From Chloroflexota bacterium (GTDB taxonomy: Bacteria > Chloroflexota > Anaerolineae > Promineifilales > Promineifilaceae), in contig JABFFZ010000038.1 in NCBI GenBank assembly GCA_013112725.1, positions 1 through 50,196 of the forward strand: 50,196 bases of DNA, written 5' to 3'. Shown here piece by piece: positions 29,848 through 37,887 of the stretch. Each line of letters starts with the position of its first letter. Position 1 is the stretch's first letter. The position numbers were made by a program, and so were the translations under genes. The notes beneath the pieces are model-generated. The model was not told the origin of the DNA and made no database searches. It saw only the letters and a program-made list of their open reading frames with translations.

Positions 29848-29914
29848 CTCGTGATGCGTGATATGTGATGCGTGACACCATCACGGGTCACGCCTCGCGT
29901 ATCACGTTTTACGC
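29848..29914. repeat. GTGATGC-unit hairpin between murB and ddl
   Basis: GTGATGCGTGATATGTGATG followed by CATCACGGGTCACGCCTCGC, with ATCACGTTTTACGC at the end. The TAA of murB falls in the repeat. Confidence 0.9.
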
Positions 29915-30868
29915 TTCAAAATCCCACTTACCCACCAACTCCACTTCCAGTTCCATTTCCACGTCAAACTGTTCGCGCACGGTGTTCCAGGCTTCGGCAA
30001 TCAGGGTGCGCACGTTTTCAGCAGTGGCGTCTTCGTCATTCACAAAAAAGTTGGCGTGTTTCTCTGAAATGTGCGCGCCGCCCACGCGGTATCCTTTTAG
30101 TCCGGCGGCTTCAATCAGATACCCGGCGTAATAATTTTCCGGGTTTTTGAACATGGAGCCGACGGTAGCGCCGCCGGGCTGCGTTTGTTTGCGATGGGCA
30201 GTAAAGCCTTCGGCACGGGCGGTAAGAACGTCCACGCTCTCCGGGGTCAGCACTAATTCGGCGGTTAAGATGACGCGGCGGAAAATTTCACGGCCGTGTT
30301 CCTTCTTCAAAATGCTGCTGCGGTAGCCGTACTCCATTTCATGGTTATTGTAAATACGGACGCCGCGCCCCGGTTCCCACACCGTGGCTGCCCGCAGGGT
30401 AGCCGCCATATCGCTGCCATGCGCCCCGGCGTTGCCCACCACCGCACCGCCCACCGTGCCCGGCACACCAATGGCCCATTCCAGGCCACCCAGCCCCTTG
30501 CCAATACACTGCCGCGCCAGCGACGAGAGGTTTGCGCCTGATTCCACCGTGCAAACCACATGCGCGCCAATGTGGCGGTAGCTGATGTTTTTGGCCCGGT
30601 TCATAATCACCAGGCCGGGTACACCATCATCTGAGACCAAAATATTCGAGCCGCCGCCCAAAATGAAGTAGGGGATTCGTTCGGTGTAAGCCAGTTCTAC
30701 TGCTTTTTGCAGGGAGGCGGCATCGTACATCGTCAGGAACATTTCGGCCGGGCCGCCCACCCGCGCCGAGGTATACCGGCTGAGCGGCACATCAAGCTGC
30801 AACGCATCACCAAATGTTTCATAAAACAATTTATAGGTAGCCAGACGGATCGTTGTTGTTGTGTTCAT
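29909..30868 (-). CDS. murB: UDP-N-acetylmuramate dehydrogenase
   Basis: Reduces the enolpyruvyl group of UDP-GlcNAc-enolpyruvate, an FAD enzyme of the cytosol. 319 residues. FAD motifs FILGGGSNILVSDDG (about 66-80) and GLEWAIGVPGTVGGAVVGN (about 126-144), the GSMFKNP active-site Ser loop (about 235-241), and AGLKGYRVGGAHISEKHANF near the end. No Shine-Dalgarno; the upstream gap holds a GGTAATTG hairpin. Confidence 0.94.
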   Translation of the reverse strand: MNTTTTIRLATYKLFYETFGDALQLDVPLSRYTSARVGGPAEMFLTMYDAASLQKAVELAYTERIPYFILGGGSNILVSDDGVPGLVIMNRAKNISYRHIGAHVVCTVESGANLSSLARQCIGKGLGGLEWAIGVPGTVGGAVVGNAGAHGSDMAATLRAATVWEPGRGVRIYNNHEMEYGYRSSILKKEHGREIFRRVILTAELVLTPESVDVLTARAEGFTAHRKQTQPGGATVGSMFKNPENYYAGYLIEAAGLKGYRVGGAHISEKHANFFVNDEDATAENVRTLIAEAWNTVREQFDVEMELEVELVGKWDFEA

Positions 30869-30885
30869 GCTTTCTGGGAGGCAAC

Positions 30886-30944
30886 CGGGTAATTAAGTAA
30901 TTGCGTCATTACCCAATTACCCAATTACCCAATTACTAAATTAC
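30886..30944. repeat. GGTAATTG-unit hairpin between murC and murB
   Basis: ACCGGGTAATTAAGTAATTG faces CATTACCCAATTACCCAATT and further CCAATTAC units. The TAG of murC is in the repeat. Confidence 0.9.
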
Positions 30945-32345
30945 CCTTTCTGTTAACCCTTCCAAAACCCATTTTCCTACTACATTGCCATCCCCGGCGC
31001 TTAGCGTGAGGATGACGTCGCCGGGGCGGACGCGCTCCAGGAGGTAATCGGCGGCGTCGCGGTGGCGGGGGATGTGGACGGCGTGAGGGTGGTTCATATT
31101 TTGCACGATCACGGCCGTGTCCATGCCCAACGTCTCACTTTCCCGGCTGCGATAAATGTCCAGCGCCACTACCCGGTCGGCGGCGGCAAAACAGGTGGCA
31201 AAACGGTTTTGCAGCAGCCGGGCGCGGCTGAACGTATGTGGCTGCCACACCGCCCACAAGCGACGGCCCGGATACCGCTGCCGGGCCGCCTGTAACGTGG
31301 CCTCGATCTCTGTTGGATGATGCGCATAATCATCAACTATGGTTACGTCACCCACTTCGCCGATTACTTCAAAGCGCCGGTTTATACCATTGAAAGCGGC
31401 CAATGCCGTGCGGATGGTGTTAAAATCTACGCCTACATCCAGCCCCACGATGGTAGCGGCCAGTGCGTTCAACACATTGTGCGCTCCCGGCGCCCGCAGC
31501 CGCGCCAACCCCACCATCTGCCCTTCTGTTTCCACCAGGAAATCTGTGCCCCCCAACTGATTGGGGCGCAGATCAACTGCCTGATAATCCAGCGGAATGT
31601 TATTGGCCTGCCCCAGGCCATAGGTGGTCACTTCCACGCCGGGCAGGGTTAGCTTTTTCAACAGTCGGGCCACACCGGGGTCATCGGCGCATACAACCAG
31701 CCGCCCGCCTTCAGGTAGAAGCGCCGCAAACTGCTGGTAGGCATCTTCGTAAGCGCGGGCGGTGGGGAAAATGTCCGGGTGGTCGTGTTCAATGTTGGTG
31801 ATGACGATCAACTCAGGGCGCAGTCCGAGAAACATATGGTCATATTCATCGGCTTCAATGACAAAATAGTCGCCCTGCCCGGCACGGCCGTTGCTACCCA
31901 CCGCCGGCAACACACCACCCACAATCACCGTGGGGTCCAGACTGGCCTCCAGCAAAATCTGGGCGATCAGGCCTGTCGTGGTCGTTTTGCCATGTGTGCC
32001 GGCGATAGCAATGCCAATATGCCCGGCCATCAACTGCCCCAGAAAGTTGGCCCGCTTCAAAATGGGTATGCCGGCAATTTCGGCGGCTACAATCTCGGCA
32101 TTGCCCGGCGCAGCGGCTGAGGTCATTACCAGCGCATCGGCCCCGGCGATATGATCTGCCTGGTGCCCTTCGTAAATGACAGCGCCTTCGGTTTGCAACA
32201 CGGCCGTGACCTCATTCAACTTCATATCCGAACCTGAAACCTTAAATCCACGCCCTAACAATACCCGCGCAATGGCGCTCATACCCGCCCCGCCAATACC
32301 GAGCAGGTGAAGGTGCATACCAGGTTGGAGCGTGAACTTTGTCAT
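30936..32345 (-). CDS. murC: UDP-N-acetylmuramate--L-alanine ligase
   Basis: Adds the first amino acid (L-Ala) to UDP-MurNAc. 469 residues. N-terminal LHLLGIGGAGMSAIARVLLG (about 12-31), ATP loop GTHGKTTTTGLIAQ (about 109-122), central VIEADEYDHMFLGLRPEL and the DDYAHHPTEIEATL motif. Of two in-frame starts, the first (12 residues upstream) would translate the repeat (NYAFTQLP); MTKFTLQPGMHLHLLG is preferred. No Shine-Dalgarno precedes it. Confidence 0.95.
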   Translation of the reverse strand: MTKFTLQPGMHLHLLGIGGAGMSAIARVLLGRGFKVSGSDMKLNEVTAVLQTEGAVIYEGHQADHIAGADALVMTSAAAPGNAEIVAAEIAGIPILKRANFLGQLMAGHIGIAIAGTHGKTTTTGLIAQILLEASLDPTVIVGGVLPAVGSNGRAGQGDYFVIEADEYDHMFLGLRPELIVITNIEHDHPDIFPTARAYEDAYQQFAALLPEGGRLVVCADDPGVARLLKKLTLPGVEVTTYGLGQANNIPLDYQAVDLRPNQLGGTDFLVETEGQMVGLARLRAPGAHNVLNALAATIVGLDVGVDFNTIRTALAAFNGINRRFEVIGEVGDVTIVDDYAHHPTEIEATLQAARQRYPGRRLWAVWQPHTFSRARLLQNRFATCFAAADRVVALDIYRSRESETLGMDTAVIVQNMNHPHAVHIPRHRDAADYLLERVRPGDVILTLSAGDGNVVGKWVLEGLTERVI

Positions 32346-32398
32346 TGGTAATTGGGTAAATGCGTAATTGGGTAATGACACGACTACCCAATTACACC
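32346..32398. repeat. GGTAATTG-unit hairpin between cvpA and murC
   Basis: GGTAATTGGGTAAATGCGTA and CGACTACCCAATTACACC with units between; it fills the whole gap from the cvpA stop to the murC start. Confidence 0.9.
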
Positions 32399-32988
32399 TA
32401 TATCATCACAATAATCACAAATAAAAACATCAACACCATCAAATATGGTAAATAGGGCGATAGCAGCGGAATAGGCATACGCATCACCATATTGGCTGCC
32501 GTCGTGCCGACTGCCGGGCGCACAATGACCACCGGATCAAAAGGATACGGCACACCCGGCGACAACTGTATCCACTGCGACGCGCCTGTGTTGGTATATT
32601 CCAAAAAGGCCCAAATGGCGCCGGCAATCAGGTAGCCATTGACGCCGCCAACAATGGCGCCTAACAATTTGTCCTGAAACGTATCGCGCGGCCGCAAACG
32701 TGCGCCAATGGTGCCGGACAATCGCGGACTCTGGTAACTGAAAAAGGCCAGAAACATCAAGATAGCCGAGTAGATATAAAATTGCCGCTTTTGGGCCAGT
32801 ATCGGGTCGTTTAAGCCGGCTGGCGTCTGGCCCAACAAACTCAAAATGGTAAAGCCAAACTGGTTGATGATAAACAGTGCTAATACCAGCCCCGACGTGG
32901 CCACAATCTCTCTGGCCCAGCCGCGCAGCGCGCCCACCAGGGCAAATGCCCCCACGGCAATCCAGAATAAAGCCGACAAACTTAGCAT
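32398..32988 (-). CDS. CvpA-family membrane protein
   Basis: 196 residues with about four hydrophobic spans (LSALFWIAVGAFALVGALRG near the N-terminus, FYIYSAILMFLAFFSY, LLGAIVGGVNGYLIAGAIWAF, and YLMVLMFLFVIIVMI at the end) and the CvpA hallmark GALRGWAREI after the first span. CvpA-type proteins occur in many bacteria; the role is debated. Its place inside the dcw cluster, between murG and murC, is unusual and suggests a link to envelope synthesis (inference). GAAGGATATC precedes the ATG. Confidence 0.85.
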   Translation of the reverse strand: MLSLSALFWIAVGAFALVGALRGWAREIVATSGLVLALFIINQFGFTILSLLGQTPAGLNDPILAQKRQFYIYSAILMFLAFFSYQSPRLSGTIGARLRPRDTFQDKLLGAIVGGVNGYLIAGAIWAFLEYTNTGASQWIQLSPGVPYPFDPVVIVRPAVGTTAANMVMRMPIPLLSPYLPYLMVLMFLFVIIVMI

Positions 32989-33007
32989 CTATGATATCCT
33001 TCACGGT

Positions 33008-33063
33008 TCGTAATACGTGAAACGTAAAACATAAACACCCTTACGTTTTACGTTTTACGTTTT
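33008..33063. repeat. CGTAAAA-unit hairpin between murG and cvpA
   Basis: CGTAATACGTGAAACGTAAA faces TTACGTTTTACGTTTTACGT. The TAA of murG is one of the units. Confidence 0.9.
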
Positions 33064-34153
33064 GGATAATCAGTTGCGCCAGCCTTTCTGCTCCATCTGG
33101 TTTGTCCAGGGCGCGGGCAGCGGCGCGCATACGGGCCAGGGTGGGCGGGTCATCCAGTAAACGCAGGATGGTGGGTAGCAATTGATAGGCCAGGGTGTCA
33201 TCGGTCAACTGCACGGCCGTGCCCCGTTCCGTCAGATAATCCGCATTCACCTTCTGGTAACGCCAGGCCCAGGCCAGCGGAATCAAAATGGCGGGCAGGC
33301 CAAACGCCGGGCACTCACCCAACATGCTGGCCCCGGCGCGGGCCACCACCAGGTCAGCCGCCCGGTAAGCCGCTCCCATCTCTTCATGCAAATAAGGATA
33401 CGGCCGATACCACCGTTTCTGTTCCTCGCTGAGACCCTGCCAGTTGGCCGCTACTTCCGGCCAGGTCAGTGTGCCGCTGACGTGAATAATTTGCGCCCGC
33501 GCCAGCAGGTCCGGCAGACAGCCCATCAGCGCCCGGTTAATCTTTTGCGCGCCGCGGCTGCCGCCAAAGATGAACAGGGTAGGGCGGCCTGGCGTCAGGT
33601 CAAACCGGGCCAGCGCCGCTTCTTTGCGCAACTGCGTGGCCGCCCGCAGTTCCGGGCGCACCGGGTAGCCGGTCACTACCAGCTTGTGTGGCGGTACGAA
33701 CTGCGCCGTGCCATCGGTGGTTGCGCCAATTTTGCGGGCAAACCGCAGCGAAAAACGCACCGATGCGCCTGGCTCCACATCCGGCAAATAAATGACAATG
33801 GGCACACCCAGAGCGCGGCAGGCCAGCGTGACCGGCGCGGCCATATAACCGCCGGTCATAAACATCACATCTGGGCGAAAACGGCGCACGATGCGCAGCG
33901 ATTTGGGCAGGCTGGCTGCCAGCCGCGCCCCGTTTTTCAACTTCAGGGGCAATGGCACCCCGGCAATGGCGCCGCCGCTAATCGTTTCCAGCTTCAAACC
34001 AGCGCGTGGCACTAATGTCTCTTCCATTTCACCTTTTGTGCCAATCCACAAGATGTCCTCCGGGACAATGCCTATCTTTTGTAATTCGGTAGCGGCGGCT
34101 AAAGCGGGATAAATGCCGCCACCTGTGCCGCCCGCGCAAATGAGAACTCGCAT
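33041..34153 (-). CDS. murG: Lipid II synthase (GlcNAc transferase) MurG
   Basis: Adds GlcNAc to lipid I on the inner face of the membrane. 370 residues, GT-B fold. N-terminal loop CAGGTGGGIYPALAAATEL (about 6-24; most MurG have GGTGGH, here the His is Gly), central TLFIFGGSRGAQKINRAL, VVARAGASMLGECPAFGLPA and the final ALDKPDGAERLAQLI. No Shine-Dalgarno before the ATG; the preceding gap holds a GTGAGCA hairpin. Confidence 0.93.
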   Translation of the reverse strand: MRVLICAGGTGGGIYPALAAATELQKIGIVPEDILWIGTKGEMEETLVPRAGLKLETISGGAIAGVPLPLKLKNGARLAASLPKSLRIVRRFRPDVMFMTGGYMAAPVTLACRALGVPIVIYLPDVEPGASVRFSLRFARKIGATTDGTAQFVPPHKLVVTGYPVRPELRAATQLRKEAALARFDLTPGRPTLFIFGGSRGAQKINRALMGCLPDLLARAQIIHVSGTLTWPEVAANWQGLSEEQKRWYRPYPYLHEEMGAAYRAADLVVARAGASMLGECPAFGLPAILIPLAWAWRYQKVNADYLTERGTAVQLTDDTLAYQLLPTILRLLDDPPTLARMRAAARALDKPDGAERLAQLIIQNVKRKT

Positions 34154-34164
34154 TTTAAGAAGTT

Positions 34165-34226
34165 AACAGTGAGCAGTGAGCAGTGAGCAGTAAACACACG
34201 CTCACTGCTCACTGCTTACTGTTTAT
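34165..34226. repeat. GTGAGCA-unit hairpin between ftsW and murG
   Basis: AACAGTGAGCAGTGAGCAGT units and the complement CTCACTGCTCACTGCTTACT; a textbook example of the tandem-unit palindrome. Confidence 0.95.
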
Positions 34227-35376
34227 TGACCGGCTGCGGCCGTTTCTGTATCGCCTGGTCGCGGGAGATGTTGAGCAAGATGCCCACGGCGATGAGCGAG
34301 ATAACCAGGGATGAGCCGCCGTAGCTGAGGAAGGGGAAGGGGATGCCGGTGAAGGGGATCACGGCCGTGATCACCGCCACATTCATCAACGCCTGGTACC
34401 CTAGCCAAAAGGTAATGCCCAGCGCCAGCAAAAAGCCGAAATTGTCCCGCGCCAGGCGCGCCGTCCGCAGCCCGCGCCAGATTAACATAATCATTAATCC
34501 TAAGGCTATCAGACTGCCGAATAAACCTAACTCTTCACCCAACACGGCAAAAACACCATCCGTGTGCGCCAGCGGTAGTGGACCAAACTTTTGGGCACTC
34601 TCGCCCAGACCAACGCCCCAAATACCACCACGCCCCAGGGCAATCAGCGTTTGCTGCACGTGCCAGCTTGCCTGTTCCGGGTCACGCAGGGCCGTGGTGT
34701 AAGCATCCATACGCTCGGCGGCGTGCGGCAGAGCATAGGCCAGAAAGACAAAGGCCAGCCCACCCACCAGCCCGGCAATGGCAAACTGCCGCCAGTCGGC
34801 CCCGGCTACAAAAAAGATGGTGAAGCTAACAATGGCGATCAGCCCGGCTGTACCCAGGTCTGGCTGCTGCACAATCAGGGCGCAAATAACGCCGGTTATA
34901 ATGGAAAAAGGAATGAGACCATATGTCACCAGCTTGATGCGGTCGCCTTTGGTGGAGAGCCAGTGGGCAATGTACAGAATTGTGACCAGCTTGGCTACCT
35001 CTGAAGGCTGATACGAACCTTCATAAAAACCACGCTGCGCCCCCAGGAAGCTCTCGCCGAAAAAGAGGACGAAGAGTAAGCCAAATAAGGTGAAGGCCAT
35101 GATGGGAATGGAAAAGCGGCGCAAGATGTGGTAGTCAAACTGCATCACAATGAGCAGGCAGGCCAGACCAATGACCAGGGCGACGATTTGCCGCCGGAAG
35201 TAATAGGTGGCGTCGTCTTTGAAACGCAGGCCGTAGTCAAAAGTGGTGCTGTATACCATCAACATGCCAATGACCAGCAGTCCGGCTACAGCCAACAGCA
35301 GCCAGTAATCAAACTGGAGGCGCAGCGTGGGGCTGACACGGCTGCTTTTTTTGCGAATAACGGTTACGTTTGCCAT
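34216..35376 (-). CDS. ftsW: SEDS-family glycosyltransferase FtsW
   Basis: Polymerises lipid II at the septum. 386 residues with about ten membrane spans. Recognised by MVYSTTFDYGL, the QPDLGTAGLI motif, the GLGESAQKFGPLPLAHTDGV loop (about 262-282), FAVLGEELGLFGSLIALGL, and a final FPFLSYGGSSLVISLIAVGI. The upstream ATG would translate the repeat (NYSITPKA); MANVTVIRKK is preferred. Confidence 0.95.
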   Translation of the reverse strand: MANVTVIRKKSSRVSPTLRLQFDYWLLLAVAGLLVIGMLMVYSTTFDYGLRFKDDATYYFRRQIVALVIGLACLLIVMQFDYHILRRFSIPIMAFTLFGLLFVLFFGESFLGAQRGFYEGSYQPSEVAKLVTILYIAHWLSTKGDRIKLVTYGLIPFSIITGVICALIVQQPDLGTAGLIAIVSFTIFFVAGADWRQFAIAGLVGGLAFVFLAYALPHAAERMDAYTTALRDPEQASWHVQQTLIALGRGGIWGVGLGESAQKFGPLPLAHTDGVFAVLGEELGLFGSLIALGLMIMLIWRGLRTARLARDNFGFLLALGITFWLGYQALMNVAVITAVIPFTGIPFPFLSYGGSSLVISLIAVGILLNISRDQAIQKRPQPVNKQ

Positions 35377-35384
35377 AGCTTTGG

Positions 35385-35427
35385 GGGTAATTGAGTAATT
35401 ACTCAATTACCTAATTACTCAATTACA
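35385..35427. repeat. GGTAATTG-unit hairpin between murD and ftsW
   Basis: GGGTAATTGAGTAATTACTC and CTAATTACTCAATTACAAC; the murD TAA is in the repeat. Confidence 0.9.
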
Positions 35428-36787
35428 ACTCATTGACCAACTCTCTAAACTTCTCCCCTCGTTCGGCGAAATCTTTGAAGGCGTCATAGCTGGTGCCGCC
35501 GGGGGAGAGAAGGATGATGTCGCCGGGCACGGCCGTACTTCCGGCCACGGCCACCGCTTCCGCCATCGTCTCCACCCGCGTCACCAGACATCCGATTTTT
35601 TCAAAAAATCGGATGTCTTCGAGCTTTCTTTCCAACAAATCGGCCAGTTCGCCAAAGAGGATGACCTGTTTAACGCGCCGGGACACCACCCGCGCCCACT
35701 CATCCCACTGCATTTCCTTGTCACGCCCGCCGGCCAGCAAAATGAGCGGCTCGTCAAAGGCTGCCAGCGCCGCCAGTGCCCGCTCCGGCGCGGTGGCGAT
35801 GCTGTCATTGATGTAGCGCACACCGTTGAGTTCCCGCACCGGTTCCAGCCGATGTTCTACGCCGGTAAAGGTGCGGATGGCTTCATATATGGCCGCGGCG
35901 GGAATGCCGGTGGTGTCGGCCAGGGTTACGGCCGCACACACGTTTAGCAGGTTGTGGCGGCCCCGCAGCTGCACGTCTTCCACCCGGCATACGGCCGTTT
36001 CGTGCCCGTTGCGCAGCCAGATTTTGCCGTTATGCAGGAATGCGCCATCGGCTACCGGTTTTTCCAGGCTAAAGAGGCGTAAACGGCCGTGAACCAACGG
36101 CCGTAATGCCAGCGACCCGGCATCATCCAGACAGAGTACGGCCGTGCCTTCCTCATCCTGAAAGCGCAAAATGTTGGCTTTGGCGTTGGCATAGGCCGTC
36201 ATCGTCTTGTGCCGGTCGAGATGATTGGGCGTGATGTTTAGCACGGCGGCAATGGGGGGGCTTTGCTCCCAAATTTCTAGCTGGAAACTAGACAACTCCT
36301 GCACTACTACATCATCCGGCTCCATTTTATGTAAATCAGCAATGAGCGGGCGGCCAATGTTGCCGCCTACCCAGGTGCGCCGTCCGGCTACCTGCGCCAT
36401 CACCCCCGTCAGCGCCGTTGTTGTGGTTTTGCCTGCCGAGCCAGTAATGCCGATCACATCGGCCGGGGTACGGCGGATAAACTCTTGTTCATCGTTGGTG
36501 AGGGGGATGCCCCGCGCCCGCGCCGCTTGCACCAAGGGGGCATCGGCCGGTACGCCGCCGCTGATGGCTAAAATGTCTGTTCTCTCTAATAAAGTCATCG
36601 GATGTTCTCCTAAGACCAGTTCAATCGGCAAATCGCGCAATTCGGCCAGGTCGGCCTGCAACTTTTCCGCCGGGCGCAGGTCAGAAATCGTGACCACCGC
36701 GCCCACGCCAACGGCAAAACGGGCCAATGCCTTGCCTTGCCGCGCCAGACCGAGGATGAGGAGTCGTTTGCCTGTTAAAGCGTCCAT
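35423..36787 (-). CDS. murD: UDP-MurNAc-L-Ala--D-glutamate ligase
   Basis: Adds D-Glu to UDP-MurNAc-L-Ala. 454 residues. N-terminal RLLILGLARQGKALARFAV, ATP loop GITGSAGKTTTTALTG (about 108-123), ITPNHLDRHKTMTAYANAK, and GVRYINDSIATAPERALAAL. The C-terminal domain contains an insertion, LEDIRFFEKIGCLV, translated from a dispersed hairpin (35586-35618). The upstream extension (NWVIESLPNCSITQLP) is repeat-derived, so MDALTGKRL is the start. No Shine-Dalgarno. Confidence 0.95.
   Translation of the reverse strand: MDALTGKRLLILGLARQGKALARFAVGVGAVVTISDLRPAEKLQADLAELRDLPIELVLGEHPMTLLERTDILAISGGVPADAPLVQAARARGIPLTNDEQEFIRRTPADVIGITGSAGKTTTTALTGVMAQVAGRRTWVGGNIGRPLIADLHKMEPDDVVVQELSSFQLEIWEQSPPIAAVLNITPNHLDRHKTMTAYANAKANILRFQDEEGTAVLCLDDAGSLALRPLVHGRLRLFSLEKPVADGAFLHNGKIWLRNGHETAVCRVEDVQLRGRHNLLNVCAAVTLADTTGIPAAAIYEAIRTFTGVEHRLEPVRELNGVRYINDSIATAPERALAALAAFDEPLILLAGGRDKEMQWDEWARVVSRRVKQVILFGELADLLERKLEDIRFFEKIGCLVTRVETMAEAVAVAGSTAVPGDIILLSPGGTSYDAFKDFAERGEKFRELVNEL
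35586..35618. repeat. AGACATCCGATTT hairpin inside murD, copy 3
   Basis: 15-bp perfect arms AGACATCCGATTTTT / AAAAATCGGATGTCT with a 3-nt loop, wholly inside murD and in frame. Copies 1 and 2 are intergenic (5688-5720 and 24254-24288). Confidence 0.92.
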
Positions 36788-36849
36788 GGGTAATTGGGTA
36801 ATTGAGCAATTGGGTAATGACTCAATTACCCAATTACCCAATTACTAAA
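36788..36849. repeat. GGTAATTG-unit hairpin filling the mraY-murD gap
   Basis: GGTAATTGGGTAATTGAGCA faces CTCAATTACCCAATTACCCA. One end holds the TAG of mraY, the other touches the ATG of murD. Confidence 0.95.
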
Positions 36850-37846
36850 TCAAAGCCAGCGCCATGCCAATCATCGCCCCGGTGAGGCCAATGAGCCACC
36901 AGCGCTGCACAATCTGGGTTTCGCTCCAGCCGAGTAGGACGAAGTGGTTGTGCAGGGGGGACATTTTGAACGGCCGTATATCCCTGCCCAAAAAGCGCCG
37001 AGACAGCACCGCCGACGACACTTGCAGCACCACCGAGACCAATGTGGCCAGGGGGATAATGGCGATAATGGGTAAAATGAACCATTGGTTTGTCAGCAGC
37101 GCCACCACACCGAGCGCGCCGCCCAACGGCTGCGAGGCCACGTCGCCCATAAACATTTGCGCCGGATGGGCGTTGTACCAGAGAAAGGCAAAACAAGCAC
37201 CCACCGTCACAAAGGAAAAGGTGATGAGAAATTGCTGGTCTTGCATAGCAGCCACAATGCCGTAAGCCACAAAACAGGTGGCGGCAATCAGCCCGGCCAA
37301 CCCATCCAGCCCATCGGTGAAATTCATGGCGTTGGCCGAGCCGGCAATGACGATGACGGCAATGGGAATGTAAAGAGGGCCAATGTCAATCAGATAGGGC
37401 ACGGTGGGCAGGGCCATATAACCGTGCCCATCGTTGACCACAAAGTAGATGGTGAGAGCGGCTGCCAGAGCAATGCCTAGTTGGAACCAGATTTTGGTGC
37501 GGGCCAACATGCCCACGCCCGGTTTCTGGCGAATGCCCTGGTAATCATCAATGCCGCCCAAAATGGCATAGGCGATCATGACACCCAGGGGAATGACGAT
37601 GCTGCGGGCGATCTCAATCGTTTGCACCAGGGCGACGATGTTGACGACAATAGTGATCGTCACCACCCATCCCACAATGAGGATACCGCCCATGGCCGGC
37701 GTGCCCATTTTGGTCATATGGGATTGCGGCCCTTCAATGCGGATTTGTTTGCCCAGGCGCAAACGGCGCATCATTTCGATGAACGGCCGTCCCCAGATGA
37801 CGGCTAATAAAAAGGTAAATCCACCGGCGGTTAGTGCAAAAGGCAT
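36845..37846 (-). CDS. mraY: Phospho-MurNAc-pentapeptide transferase
   Basis: Makes lipid I in the membrane. 333 residues with about ten spans. Conserved loops: ILGGIDDYQGIRQK (Asp pair, about 90-103), ANAMNFTDGLDGLAGLI (about 170-186), LWYNAHPAQMFMGDVASQPL, and MSPLHNHFVLLGWSETQIVQ with its His cluster. No Shine-Dalgarno; the gap to murF holds a CGTAAAA-type hairpin. Confidence 0.95.
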   Translation of the reverse strand: MPFALTAGGFTFLLAVIWGRPFIEMMRRLRLGKQIRIEGPQSHMTKMGTPAMGGILIVGWVVTITIVVNIVALVQTIEIARSIVIPLGVMIAYAILGGIDDYQGIRQKPGVGMLARTKIWFQLGIALAAALTIYFVVNDGHGYMALPTVPYLIDIGPLYIPIAVIVIAGSANAMNFTDGLDGLAGLIAATCFVAYGIVAAMQDQQFLITFSFVTVGACFAFLWYNAHPAQMFMGDVASQPLGGALGVVALLTNQWFILPIIAIIPLATLVSVVLQVSSAVLSRRFLGRDIRPFKMSPLHNHFVLLGWSETQIVQRWWLIGLTGAMIGMALALI

Positions 37847-37854
37847 AAAAATTT

Positions 37855-37887
37855 ATAAAACGTAATTGGATTACGTTTTACGTTTTC
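37855..37887. repeat. CGTAAAA-unit hairpin between murF and mraY
   Basis: AAAACGTAATTGGATTACGT and ACGTTTT; short version of the 33008-33063 family, ending next to the murF TGA. Confidence 0.8.
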
